This document shows positions 47,346-60,645 of a DNA stretch of 64,000 nucleotides, in pieces. How positions within the stretch are numbered: the stretch's first letter is position 1; each line of letters opens with the position of its first letter. The stretch lies in NCBI RefSeq assembly GCF_009730915.1, contig NC_052482.1:2170001-2234000 (forward strand), written 5' to 3'. The notes under the pieces are model-generated. The model made no database searches and had not been told where the DNA came from. It saw nothing but the letters and a program-made list of their open reading frames with translations. A program made the position numbers and the translations under genes. This stretch comes from Dioscorea cayenensis subsp. rotundata. Its lineage: Eukaryota; Streptophyta; Magnoliopsida; Dioscoreales; Dioscoreaceae.

Positions 47346-48540
47346 TCTTTACTATTTTTTCTCCTATCCGTTTTTCCTTTTTAAGTTTCCGAAAATTATG
47401 TGTAATTTTTACACTGAACCCCCTGAGTTTTTCTTAATTTGGAACATTTGATTTTTCAAAAATAACCCTCCTTATTATTTCGCAGAAAGCTCTTTAATCA
47501 AAGTTTATATGTAATTTTTGGTGATTTAAAATGTATAAAAATTAACCTTGTTTATCCATTATTTTTATAGGGTCTATACTGTAGCATGTTGTTTATTCAT
47601 TATTCACTAGATCCCAATGAGTCCATGCGGGAGGGGTTATATTTTCCATATCTCCATGATTGAATAGCATAAGAAATTTATAATTATTGTGTTATAGTCT
47701 TTGATATATTATGTTAGACGCACGTAACATGTTTTCATTACTCCGTGCTAAGGTGTTGCCACATTTTGGGACCCAAGATGTGAATAAAAGTGGGTCATCC
47801 CAACTAATGAATAATTGATTGATTAATGTAAACATGAACTTACCGAAAATAATATAAAATACATGTTTGTGACTTTAATAATATATATTCACACACAAAA
47901 TTTCTAATATTTAAATTAATATAAGATAGTATGTTATTATTAATTTTGCAATTTCATATATATGCTATATGATAAATAATAGTAATCTAATTTATATTTT
48001 AAAAGTATTTTAAAAATATTAATCTAATGAGTGTGATAATATATTTATCATTATTAATTTAAAAGTTTTATTTATCATGAAAAAATAATATTTTTGAATT
48101 TCTAAAAATTAGACTGTAAGATTATTTCATGTAATATATACTATATTATAAATATTTAATGTTTAATATTATTATAATATTTTATTTATGTTTTGGTGGG
48201 AAAATTATTCATATTTAATGTGTGAGCTTTCTTGGTAATTAAGTATACAATTTTTTTAAAATAAAATCCATATCTTTTAGAATATCATTACCTATATAAG
48301 TTGTTAAATTTTAAATTTTAAAAATCATGTGTGAGCTTTCTTGGTAATTAAGTATCCAATTTTTTTTATAAAAATTCCATATCTTTTTAATTTATCTTTT
48401 TTTATAATATATATCAAATAACATGATAAAATACTTTTAATCTAGCCCAATCCTCCTCCATACCATCGTCTTTTTGTTCTTTCCCACGGTTTCTTGTCTT
48501 TGATAATCACCTTTTTCTCAATTAGTAAGAATACCGGAAG
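47346..48540. other. AT-rich sequence with a short direct repeat
   Basis: 'gtgtgagctttcttggtaattaagta' occurs twice (about 48220 and 48328). The last 120 bp (48420-48540) are less AT-rich and resemble a 5' UTR of the EXO1 fragment that follows. Confidence 0.45.
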
Positions 48541-48700
48541 ATGGGTATCCAAAGGTTGCTTCCATTACCAAGATAGTCATGGTTCCGATCACCATCGAGG
48601 AGCTACGAGATCACATTGTCGCTGTTGAAGCCTATTCATGGCTCCACAAGGGTGCTTTCACATGTAGCATAGAGCTTTGCAAGAGACTCCCCACCTCTAG
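48541..48700 (+). pseudogene. captured EXO1 (exonuclease 1) first exon
   Basis: The start reads 'MGIQRLLPL', then after a one-base frame change 'VMVPITIEELRDHIVAVEAYSWLHKGAFTCSIELCKRLPTSR' in pieces. This is the N-terminal XPG_N domain start of eukaryotic EXO1 (MGIQGLLPLLK.., AYSWLHKGA..). It ends at a splice-donor-like AG|GTATTTG at 48700/48701, but no further EXO1 exons follow; AT-rich sequence follows instead. EXO1 is a 5'-3' exonuclease of mismatch repair and end resection. A single exon with a shift and no continuation is a captured or dispersed fragment, probably carried by the surrounding CACTA block. Confidence 0.85.
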
Positions 48701-50203
48701 GTATTTGATCTACTTGATTCTTATATATTTTTTTAGTTATTATTTTTCTATTTTATTATCATTGCTATTACCCCCTAATGATGAAATAAATTTAAATAGA
48801 CATTAATTTTTTTTTATTTGATTTGCTTTCTTCCCAGAAAGATTATAATATATATATATATATATACATACATATATAATTTTATTATCATCACGATACA
48901 ACAAATTGTATTTTTAGTGATAACAAAAGTTATTACTAAAAGCAACAATTTTAGTCACAATTATTAATAGTAGCAAATTTTAGAAGTTGTCACCTCCCTG
49001 TAACAAATACTTCCGACGAGAGTGCCCATTTTAGCCAAATGGTCACAATTACTCTATATTTTTGTGATCAATTTCATGACACTAACAAATTTAATATTTG
49101 TGACAAAGCTATGTGGCTACAATAACCTTATCTATTTATGTCAATTTTGTTGACACAAAATTTTTTAATTATGACGAATAAAGTGCTCACAATAATTTGT
49201 TATGTTATGTCAATTTAATTTGTTGACACAAGAAAAATGCTAAATTGTGACGAATAAGCTATCACAATAATTTATTTTATTGTGACAATATTGTTGACAC
49301 AGAAAAAATACAATATTGACAAAATGTTTTTGTCAATAGTAATTTTTTATTGGTGACCAATACTTCGTCACTAATATTACTTTGAGATATTGTTATGTGT
49401 TTATTATTATCACAAATAAAATTATTAATTTAAAAATAATGTTGTCACTAAAATAAAAAAATTATGTTACACTAATTTTGTCACTAATATAATAAATTAT
49501 TTATGATAAATATAAAGTTATATTAGATACATTTGTCAATACAAATTTTTATTAGAAAAAATATTATCACACAAGCAAATAAAGTATTTAAAATTATATG
49601 AAATAAATAAATAAATATCATAAAAAATATACAAAATTCAAATTTTGAATATATAAAATTGAAAATTTTAATATACAATATACAATTATAAAATTATTCT
49701 TTTAAATAAGAAAAAAAGATTATTAAATTATCCTTTAAAAAAAAAAAGATTATAAAATTATCCAAAATTTAGAGATGAAGTACTCCTTTATGCATTTGAA
49801 TCTTCTTTTTGCTTTTCAGCCTCAACTTCTGCTAGAATTTTACTCATTTGTTGGGACTTTAATGTTATTCCCTTTCCTTGATGTGCTTATTCAACACATT
49901 AAAGAGGGGGGGGGGGGTAATAAGAATCTAATGAAATTATTTTAAAAATTAAAAAATTCTAATTTACTTACAACGTTCATACCATTATTTCTTCTCAATT
50001 GAGACAAGTTCCATGATGCATTTGTCTTTTATAATTTTCAATAGATAAAAAATTATTACAAAAAAAATAAAATCACATAATCAAAATCTAAATAACATAT
50101 TCCTATGATGAGCCTGAACCTAAGATTCAAACTATCGAAAAAGAAAACACTAATAAACAGTCATCATAGAAAAAAATTCAACAAACCTAATTTTGAAGAT
50201 TAA

Positions 50204-50831
50204 GGGGCTGTTTTGTTGTCTGTAAGTGAAATTACATGTAAATGAAATTACAGTGTAAGTGAAAATGTTGTATTTTAACTTACATCACAGCTGTTTGGTT
50301 TGTTGTAACTTGAAATGTTGTATTTGCTTGTTCTTTGTTTGGTTTGATGTAAGTTGAGAGATATAATTACCATGTAAGTGAAATGGTAAGATTACCCTTA
50401 TTAAATATTATTAATATTAATTATTTAATATTATTTATAACATATTTTGGATTAGTATGTTTCAATTTTATCCCTAAAAATTAATAATTACTTTAACTCT
50501 CATTATTTAAGAATAATAATAATTTAAAAATTAATTAATTTAGTTGTGAGTTATTAATTTTAAAAGCGGTTAATTATAATTAATATTTCAAAATACAACC
50601 CTAACCTCACCGGATAATTACACTTAAAAAACTATTAATTACAATTAATATTTTAAAATTTAAAAATGGCTAATCTTATCCCTAAAAAATTATCTTCTTT
50701 GCTCTCTATCGCCGCCGCCTTCGGAAATGCATTGAGATGGAATAGCCAACCCTGACCTCATTGGCAAATGCAAACGCCACTCCGCTGCTCCTGCCGAGGC
50801 AAGCACATCGAAGATGGTAGTCCTTTCCCCT

Positions 50832-50871
<40 letters not shown>

Positions 50872-51400
50872 GTTTCCCTTTTCATTGTAGTAGAGCACTT
50901 GATCTTCAACCAGGGAGGGCATTCTTTTGCTCGTCACTACCACGTCGTTGGCAAAGAGAGAATCCTCTGTGCTACCTTGATGGAGCAAGTGAAGCATGAG
51001 ATCTCATCCAAACATCTTCAGGTGGCAAAAAAATCATGGCTGCATGATCCAAGATCTTTTTCACCATGGAGCTCCTTCGCAGTGGCAAGCTCTTCTTTTT
51101 GGTTGCTCGTCGTGGCTGGTAGCCTGAATCCATAACTCACAAGCTCGTCTTTGCCATCGACTTCTGCCACGGCCGCGGTGTCTACCACTATGATCTCAAA
51201 CCGGAGAACCTCTTCTTTGATGATGAAGACAATCTCAAAGTCGCCAAATTAGTTGTAAGTCAAATTACAGTAAAAGGCTAGGATGATGTATTTGTTTTTA
51301 CATGGAATTGATATTTTACAGTCAACCAAACATACTTTTACCTGTAAAACAACTTACTTTACAGCCACTTATACCTACTTACTTACAACCAAACAACCCC
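50204..51400. mobile_element. PIF/Harbinger-type element carrying CIPK fragment, TSD TAA
   Basis: Terminal inverted repeats GGGGCTGTTTTGTTGTCTGTAAGT and, at the right, its imperfect complement ..CTTACAACCAAACAACCCC. Direct TAA flanks at 50201-50203 and 51401-51403 fit the TWA preference of PIF/Harbinger. 1197 bp. 'gtaagtgaaattacagt'-type subterminal repeats lie at both ends. The interior 50690-51255 is GC-richer and derived from a protein kinase gene. No transposase. Confidence 0.8.
50700..51255 (+). pseudogene. captured CIPK-type protein kinase fragment
   Basis: Plus-strand pieces align in order with the kinase domain of CBL-interacting protein kinases. 'QGGHSFARHYHV' (glycine loop, 50900-50940) is followed by 'KERILCATLMEQVKHEIS' (VAIK Lys region deleted; usual '..DKEKIL..MEQVKREIS'). 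Next are 'FTMELLRSGKLFFLVAR' and a stop (51060-51120), then 'LVFAIDFCHGRGVYHYDLKPENLFFDDEDNLKVAKL' in pieces (51150-51250). HRD is changed to HYD. A (CT)n tract (50838-50870) lies upstream. Frameshift, stop and catalytic change show it is non-functional. CIPKs act downstream of calcium sensors; here only a fragment remains. Confidence 0.85.
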
Positions 51401-51403
51401 TAA

Positions 51404-51821
51404 AAAAGATAAAGCAAATCTCTTATCCATTGTATAAACTAAACAAAAGAATTTAAAAAAAGAAAAATAAGCAAATCTTGTGACCATCAATAACATGTGC
51501 CTTTACATCAAGAGCTAGTTGAGTCACTTTAATTCTCTAAATCAAATGAAGCCGAACTGTTGCCATTTTTTTAAATTATATTATCTAGATTTTTTTTTGT
51601 CAGATTCGGTAAATCTCTATTTAATTTTAATTTTTAAAATTTTTCTCTAATACTTTAAATTCTAGGTAAGTTTTCTATCCCTTAAAATATCAATTTTGAG
51701 GATTGGGTAAACAATAACAACTTGCAAAACAATAAATTTGGAGAATATTTTTTTACATTGATTTTTATCTCATATTTTATAAATATTTTTAAAATTTGAA
51801 TACCTTTTCTTTTAAAAAACG

Positions 51822-51867
<46 letters not shown>

Positions 51868-52168
51868 CATACATATCGAATTTGATCCTAAAATATTCTA
51901 AACATACTTTAGGGTTTTTTTGTGACAACATTTAGTAGACATTAATATTTGAGTTTTTTGTGACAAAAAATGTGAACACAAAAAAAAATAAAATGACCAG
52001 TGGCAAAGATTGTAATTATAATAATTTTAGTGACAAAAAAATCATCACAATTAACTTAAACAATAATGTTAATTAATTTTTTAATCACAAAAACTTCACA
52101 TTTGTGACAAAATGATTGATATATAGAAAAAAAAATCATAATGTTGTAATTCTTGTAGTACAAGCATA
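51404..52168. other. right part of CACTA-like element with microsatellite
   Basis: No gene. A compound (TA)n(GA)n microsatellite at about 51822-51868. Subterminal 'gtgacaa' motifs from 51905. Confidence 0.5.
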
Positions 52169-52296
52169 ATTTATATGGATATTATATCTAGTTTGGAGAA
52201 AGCCAGGCCTATATTTTTATTGTTTTTTTTAATTTTTTTTGTTTCTTTTTGTATTTTTATGTGAAAATACTTGTTTTATTTGGTAAATGATTGATG

Positions 52297-52327
<31 letters not shown>

Positions 52328-52776
52328 AATATTCTTCTTCGCATTGTAGATATGGGGGCTACACCAATGTGATGATGATGATGATTTAGTATTTGGGCAT
52401 AGTTACTTTTAAATGTTTTAATAGGTTAATATTTTGGTGTAATAGAACAAAATTTTTTAGTATCTAATAGGTTATTTGGAAGAATTTATAAATAATAATT
52501 TTGTTTGATAAAATTATGTTAAATTTTAATTTTAAAAACCTTTTAAGTTTTAGCTATAATTACTTAAAAAAATCTATACATAATCTTTGAGATTAGGTTG
52601 GAAAAGATAGACTTTTTAATATTTTATTAATAATATAATTTACAACTATATATACTATATATTTGAACTTTTTTGTATCCAAAATTATTAACACAAAAGA
52701 TAAGATGTATAACAAATGACTACACTTTGGCTAAATGAATTTTTCTCTATAACAAATAACATAAATTCGTAACAAA

Positions 52777-53362
52777 TAGGGGTGGACATGGGCTAACCTG
52801 AGCCCATCCCAAAAAATACAAGATCTGGGCTTAGAAAGTTGGCCCAAAGATTCCGGTTGGGCTCAAATGTGTAGGCCTGATTGAATTTCGGGCTGGGTTT
52901 GGGTCAGATGAATTTTAGCCCGACCCGACCCGACCCGAGCCGGTCCGGCCTGAATAAATAAATAATATATATATAATATTATTTATAATATATATATATA
53001 TATATAATATGTTTGAAAATAGTCGAATATTAGGTAGCTTTTTAGCCTTTGCTTTTGATTTTTTTAATATATAAATGTATAGGGGATGTGCTGCCTTTTT
53101 TTATAATACTTGTGGTGTATTTGATCAATTGTTTGACAAAATCTTAGGGGTTGTAGTAGTTGTTTTATTTAATTATTTTAATTATTTCATAAAAAAATAT
53201 TTACTTTTTGGGTTGGGCTGGGTTGGGCCTGGGCCTAATGAAAATCAAATGAGTTGGGTTTGGACAAAAATAATTTGGCCTAGACATGGCCCAACCCAGC
53301 CCAAACTAAATATATTGGTTGCATTTTTGAGTCTAGCCCAACCCAACTCATGTCCACCCTTA
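52777..53362. mobile_element. hAT-type element, TSD GTAAYAAA
   Basis: Terminal repeats TAGGGGTGGACATG/CATGTCCACCCTTA and 8-bp flanks GTAACAAA (52769-52776) and GTAATAAA (53363-53370), 7 of 8 identical. Ends carry 'cccgacccgaccc' and 'gggttgggct' motifs, the same design as 26493-27345. 586 bp, no transposase. Confidence 0.8.
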
Positions 53363-53598
53363 GTAATAAATAATACAAAAAATACAATCACTAAAATCTT
53401 TCACATAATAAACTAAATTTGAAAAATTCCCTCTCAATGGACGAAAGCTAAGGATAAGGATAAATATTAAGCAAAATCAAACCCCTCATAGAAATAAAAG
53501 TGAGTTAATACCTTAATATTGGTGTGAAGTGCATCTACACCAAGCCCTCAATTAATCGGATTTGTCACTGAGGATACCAGCTATTCGGAGAGGACTAT

Positions 53599-53902
53599 CA
53601 CTAGTGCAATGGAATAGCAACGAACTTATTAGCAACAGAAATAGATGGGAAAATTAGGGCGCGTAAGCTCTAGCAACGGAATAGCAACTAACTTATTCTG
53701 TTGCTAAGTTTCCGTTGCTATTAATCATACTTTCGTTGCTATATTATACAATTCCGTTGGTAATGTAATAAAAACAAGTTGAACGTCTAAAGTTTTATTC
53801 CATCGGTAATCCGACGCTAATTCCGTCGCCAATGTTTACAAATAGCAACGAAACAAATCCGTAGCAATATTTCCGTTGCCTATTCCTGTATTTCTTGTAG
53901 TG
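53599..53902. mobile_element. CACTA-type MITE
   Basis: CACTAGTGCAATGG at the left and ..TATTTCTTGTAGTG at the right, with 'ccgttgctat/atagcaacgg' subterminal repeats in both orientations. CTAT lies just outside both ends (53595-53598, 53903-53906). Confidence 0.6.
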
Positions 53903-54418
53903 CTATGGCTTGGTGGGCGCTTTGGAGAGGAGGTATCACTAGGACCAAAGAGGATTTGCTTCAAAACGAGTATCATTGTGGCTTGAAGGGATCCTTTGGA
54001 GATGCTTCGGAGAGGCTTTGGAGAGGAGGTATCTAATGAGTGTAGAATGTTCTCTTATTTTATATAATTTTATACATTCATTAGGCATGTGTTAGAAGAA
54101 TATTGTGGAATTCGACATTAAACATAGTGTGTTTTGTATTCTCAGGTTTTGGGTAGTACTTAAAGACGAGTAAATGCGCAGAGTATTTATCTAAAGTACA
54201 TTTAATTTAAACCATATAGATGCCTACCCAGAAGGACTATTCAATGGAAACTACAGTTGTAGTAGATGCTGAGGTTAGGGAACTTGTAGAGAAAGGCGTA
54301 CTCAACGTCTAAGACTATTACTGCCACTCACATGTGTTGAACTTGTTACCATTGACTGATTGGGCCAGTGTGTCAATTTGCCAAGGTGGAAAAGCAAGGA
54401 TGGTGGAGAAGTTTCTTG

Positions 54419-54698
54419 CAACACCAAAATAGATCTTTAGCAGCGTTTATTTTGGTCTTTTGTGGCATTTTAAAATGCAGCCAAATATGGTAATGGCGTT
54501 TTCAAAAAATGCTAGCATAAACGCCGACAAAGATCGTGTCGGTAATGTTCCAGCCATCCATGGTGTTTTTCTAAAAACGCTGCTAAAGTTCAAATTTACT
54601 AGTGTTTCGGCAAAAACGGTGTTAAAACCCTAAAGTTCATAACGTTTTTGAAAAATGTTGCGAATTAAACACTGCTAAAAACCCTTTTTGGTGTAGTA
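54419..54698. mobile_element. short CACTA-like element
   Basis: Ends ACACCAAAATAG... and ...CCTTTTTGGTGTAG, inverted over about 25 bp including 'tttagcagcg/cactgctaaa'. Internal 'aaaaacgctgctaaa' motifs repeat. CTACACCAAAA is a frequent CACTA terminus. Confidence 0.6.
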
Positions 54699-54727
54699 AG
54701 ATATGAGGGTTTTGAAGTACCAAGTGA

Positions 54728-54925
54728 TCTATTGTATTCGGGTTCCGTTAGAATTTTTCACAAGTAGTGAAAGTTCGAATCACAGGTAAAAGTACATTTT
54801 TGGAAGTGTGAGAAATGGTTGTGTATGAATGGTTCCACTGCCCACGTGTCCGTGGGTGTCACCCCCACTTGTTCTGCCAAAGCTTGTGCACACCCCTACC
54901 TTTCTTAGCGGCCTAACAGCATATC
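54728..54925 (+). mobile_element. older SINE copy, related to the 55217 SINE
   Basis: Same body order as the next SINE: B-box-like 'agttcgaatcacag', then 'tgtgagaaatggttgtgtatg', 'ttgttctgccaaagcttgtgcac'. More diverged, especially at its 5' end; no target duplication identified. Confidence 0.6.
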
Positions 54926-55216
54926 TTTAAGAAAAAATGAAGAGATTTGGCTTGCACCGATCAATTATCAAGTTGTCTTTTAAATATAAAGGGAATGTTA
55001 TGTCTAGTTGGTCTTGTTTTCTGTTTGTGTATTAAATTGTAAAAGTCCAGTTGAGTTGACCAGAGTTTTCTGTTATGTTGTAATGTTACCTATGAACTAA
55101 AGAAGAGTAGTATTGAGATGTAACTTTTGTGAGAAATTCATCTTCAATGCTCAACAACATGGACATCCTTCACAAACTAGCTCAACTTAATTCTCAGAGA
55201 AAAGGAGACCATTGAT

Positions 55217-55447
55217 ACCAACGACCAAATGGCCTATTGGTATACGGGTCGCCGATAGAGCTCTTCACCGAGTGGTGAGAGTTCGATTCTCGGCTGAGGG
55301 CACATTTCTGGGAGATGTGAGCGGTGGTTGTGTGTGGGTGGTCCCAGCACCCATATGTGCACGGCCCCTGCTCCCACTTATTCCACCGAGGCTTGTGCAC
55401 GTCCCTAACGGTTTAGCAAAGCCTTCGGACTGTTTGTTCCTTTTGTA
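55217..55447 (+). mobile_element. tRNA-derived SINE with 17-bp TSD
   Basis: A-box-like 'tggcctattggtatacgg' and B-box 'gagttcgattctcg' spaced as in a tRNA gene, followed by a unique body. Flanking direct repeats of 17 bp, aaaaggagaccRttgat (55200-55216, 55448-55464), differ at one base. The tail is T/A-rich. Confidence 0.8.
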
Positions 55448-55464
55448 AAAAGGAGACCGTTGAT

Positions 55465-55785
55465 TCATGAGTCTGTTCATTTAAGGCAAAGCTGAACTTC
55501 ATGTAGGAAAACCAAGGACATGCATGTATGTAGTAGCTCAGAAATTTTATATTCATATATATTCACACTTGTCTATATACGCCAACAAAAAATATTCACA
55601 CTTCTCTATGTACACCAACAAATTAATGTAATAAGGAATAGTTGTTTCTGATGCAAAAGTTCACTCCAATTTTTGGCTTTTGGCAAATGTGCACGGAAAT
55701 GTGATGTTCGTACAGCTTGTGTGGAGACCGGTCAAGTGTGCCTCGTCTGATATTTTGCTTTGGACTGCTCAGAAAAAGTAAGGTT
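55465..55785 (-). other. 3' flank of BSK copy C
   Basis: From about 55585 collinear with A 13165-13345. An imperfect 40-bp direct repeat around 'attcacacttgtctatatacgcc' and 'attcacacttctctatgtacacc' marks the edge of homology. Confidence 0.6.
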
Positions 55786-58598
<2,813 letters not shown>

Positions 58599-58695
58599 CA
58601 ACGGCGGTGGGTTGGGAAATGGGAATGATTGTGGTGGTGAATGATGTTGTTTGGAGCGCGCGGAGAAGATGATCACTGTTGTTTGTTCAGTCCAT

Positions 58696-58705
58696 CCTTT
58701 TATAC
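58696..58705 (-). promoter_or_regulatory. TATA box of BSK copy C
   Basis: GTATAAAAGG on the minus strand about 98 bp upstream of the MGCC start codon. It leaves the upstream in-frame ATG at 58718 outside the expected transcript, which supports the chosen start. Confidence 0.65.
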
Positions 58706-58812
58706 TGTTTCCAGGCAACTTCTTTTATTTATTTATTTATTATTATTATTTTTTATGATAAAAATTTAATTATTTGATTTTGAAAATATAATACTCCATA
58801 TTAGTCTAGTAA

Positions 58813-59085
58813 CATCACATAATAATGAGCTGCTCCTAATTTTGGTTATCCTAGAGACATCTGGGGGTGTTTTTTTTTTTCCTTTTTTATGTTGTGTGTT
58901 TCTTTGTGTCAGTCTTTTGTTTTTAATCTGTTAGTGCCTTTTTGTGTTTATTATTTTTCAATTCCCATGTTTAGTGGACTGTTTTGTTTTTATTCTGTGT
59001 TATTGTTGCACTCCATTTTTCTTTTTAATAAAATATGATTTATATTATTTTTAAAATAAAAATGAATAATTAATCAATTGAATAG
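58813..59085 (+). mobile_element. LINE 3' fragment splitting the SINE of copy C
   Basis: T-rich sequence ending '..tttttaataaaatatgatttat' and an A-rich tail, in the style of plant L1 3' ends. The SINE-like repeat (58803-58812 and 59086-59190) is continuous in A and B but broken here. Confidence 0.5.
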
Positions 59086-59190
59086 TAGTGGGTCAATGGT
59101 GCGAGTAAATTTACGGTAGAATTTCTACTATAGTCTTATTTGAGAGAAATCATATTCACTATTGTCATTGTTACATTGTAAAAAAAAAAG

Positions 59191-59860
59191 TATTAGTTAA
59201 GATTGTGTATGGTTTTAATTAATTTATTATATTTATATTTTAACACAAAATTCAAAATTTTGCTTTGATGCATATATATATATATATATATGGAGACATT
59301 TATGAATGGTGGACGTCTATCTCCTCTTGTTAGAAAAAGCTAGAGTTGTCTTTTCTAAATAGTATATTATCATATGATATTTATTTTGGTACATTGGGGG
59401 GTTGTATTTTTTTTATTTAAATGTGGATAAAGTACAGATTTATTGAAATAAATTAGAAGTACAAGGAAAGAGTCAACTCTCACCGACAGTGAGAGAAAGT
59501 AAAGAAACAACATAACACATTAAAATAAAAAGAAGAACATACAGATAAAGGCAAGGCGATGGAAAAATATCGCTCCCAGCATCTCGAGACTAGCAAAGTA
59601 TTTTTTTGTTACACGTGTATTTTTGTTTTCTTCATGCAACTTGAACTTTTTATTAAAAACAAAATTGCAACTTTTGACTTTGTTACACGTGTTGCGTAGT
59701 TTTGAAGGTCAAATAGTTTGAGGAAATTGCAACTTTTATATGTTAATATGGGAAGAATTTTGGTTGATTATTTAAGTGTTGGTTTTCCACGATGTTACGT
59801 TGGTCATTGTGCTGGTGAACCATTTTCTTTTTCGGCTCTTCACTCCTTGATTATAAGAGG
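59191..59860. other. upstream flank of copy C
   Basis: Collinear with A 18262-18650 and B 42540-42970, with a C-specific insertion of about 170 bp at 59410-59600. (TA)n at about 59275-59292. No gene. Confidence 0.65.
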
Positions 59861-60645
59861 CTGTTTAGTTTACAATAATAATATATTACTATGGTAATAT
59901 ATTATCATGGTAATAAGGTCGGGAATGTTATATATCTGGTTGAAAATTTATATTAATGGTAATTTTTCATTACAATATTTGGTTAGTCATAATAATCACC
60001 CAAGTAATATGTCAAATTTATCAAGATACCCCTATATATAAAATTTTGAAAAATTTAATTTCAAGTATTTAAATAAATAAATAATTAAATTATAATATCA
60101 AAATTTATTTTTTGCACAATTTTTTAAAATACTTTTGTATTTACCAAAATACCCTTACATATAAAATTTTGAAAAGTTAAATTAAAGTATTTAGATAAAT
60201 GCATAATTAAAATATAATATCAAAAAAAATTTTGGACAATTTTTTTAAAATATTTTTGTATTTACCAAAATACCCTCTACATATAAAATTTTGAAAATTT
60301 TAAATTAAAATATTTAGATAAATACATAATTTAAATATAATATCAAAAATTATTTTTTTGCACAATTTTTTTAAAAATACCTTTGTATTTACAAAATACC
60401 ACTACATATTAAAATTTTTGAAAAAAACTTAATTTAAAGTATTTTGATAAATAAATAATTAAATTATAATATCAAAAATAATGAGGGAAAATAAAAATTA
60501 GGGTTTTGATAATGAGTATAATAAAGAATTAGATTAAATTAGTGTGTGTATAATTGAAAAAAGAAATATTACACATTACCATCCTGGTAATCTAGATGAA
60601 CACTTGTTTTGGTGGTAATTAGAGTATCAAAGTGTTTGATTGTAT
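59861..60645. mobile_element. copy C-specific insertion with 120-bp tandem repeats
   Basis: Begins GGCTGTTTAGTTTACAATAATA and ends near 'gtgtttgattgta'. Absent from A at about 18665. The middle (about 60021-60480) holds four tandem units of about 120 bp containing 'taccaaaatacc' and 'tataaaattttgaaaa'. Start and size fit a MITE or other DNA transposon, but terminal repeats are weak. Confidence 0.5.

Larger units (their letters stand above)
43017..48890. mobile_element. CACTA (En/Spm) element, left end and decayed body
   Basis: Left terminus CACTACAACAATTG at 43017, followed by subterminal 'tagctacaa/tagccacaa' type repeats to 43270 and again at 44417-44600. A decayed transposon protein piece lies at 45355-45720. 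No matching right terminus (..GTAGTG with the same subterminal repeats) was found, so the element is truncated or rearranged; the right limit given is only where a second CACTA-like terminus starts. Confidence 0.5.
48892..52169. mobile_element. CACTA-like non-autonomous element (ends degraded)
   Basis: The left end resembles a CACTA terminus (cacgatacaacaaattgtatttttagtgat); the right end is 'gttgtaattcttgtagta'. Both subterminal zones are full of 'tttgtgacaa/ttgtcac' motifs in opposite orientations (48910-49560 and 51905-52130), as in CACTA subterminal arrays. The end bases are degraded and I could not show a 3-bp duplication. It hosts the PIF/Harbinger element at 50204-51400. A run of 12 or more G lies at about 49905. 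Confidence 0.55.

Noticed and set aside
50758..50997. Minus-strand frame with an Arg-Glu repeat
   Set aside because: It is the (CT)n microsatellite inside the captured CIPK fragment read on the opposite strand.
43017..53902. A single 10.9-kb CACTA element from CACTACAAC at 43017 to TTGTAGTG at 53902
   Set aside because: Subterminal repeats at the two ends belong to different families, and a separate short element (53599-53902) explains the right terminus.
53535..54040. Repeated 'ggagaggaggtatcactag' phrases as a regulatory array
   Set aside because: Only three imperfect occurrences, partly split by the CACTA MITE; more simply a local duplication in old repeat sequence.
58599..58718. Upstream in-frame ATG of BSK copy C (40 extra residues)
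   Set aside because: It lies upstream of the TATA box at 58696-58705 and would bury the family-conserved MGCC acylation signal.
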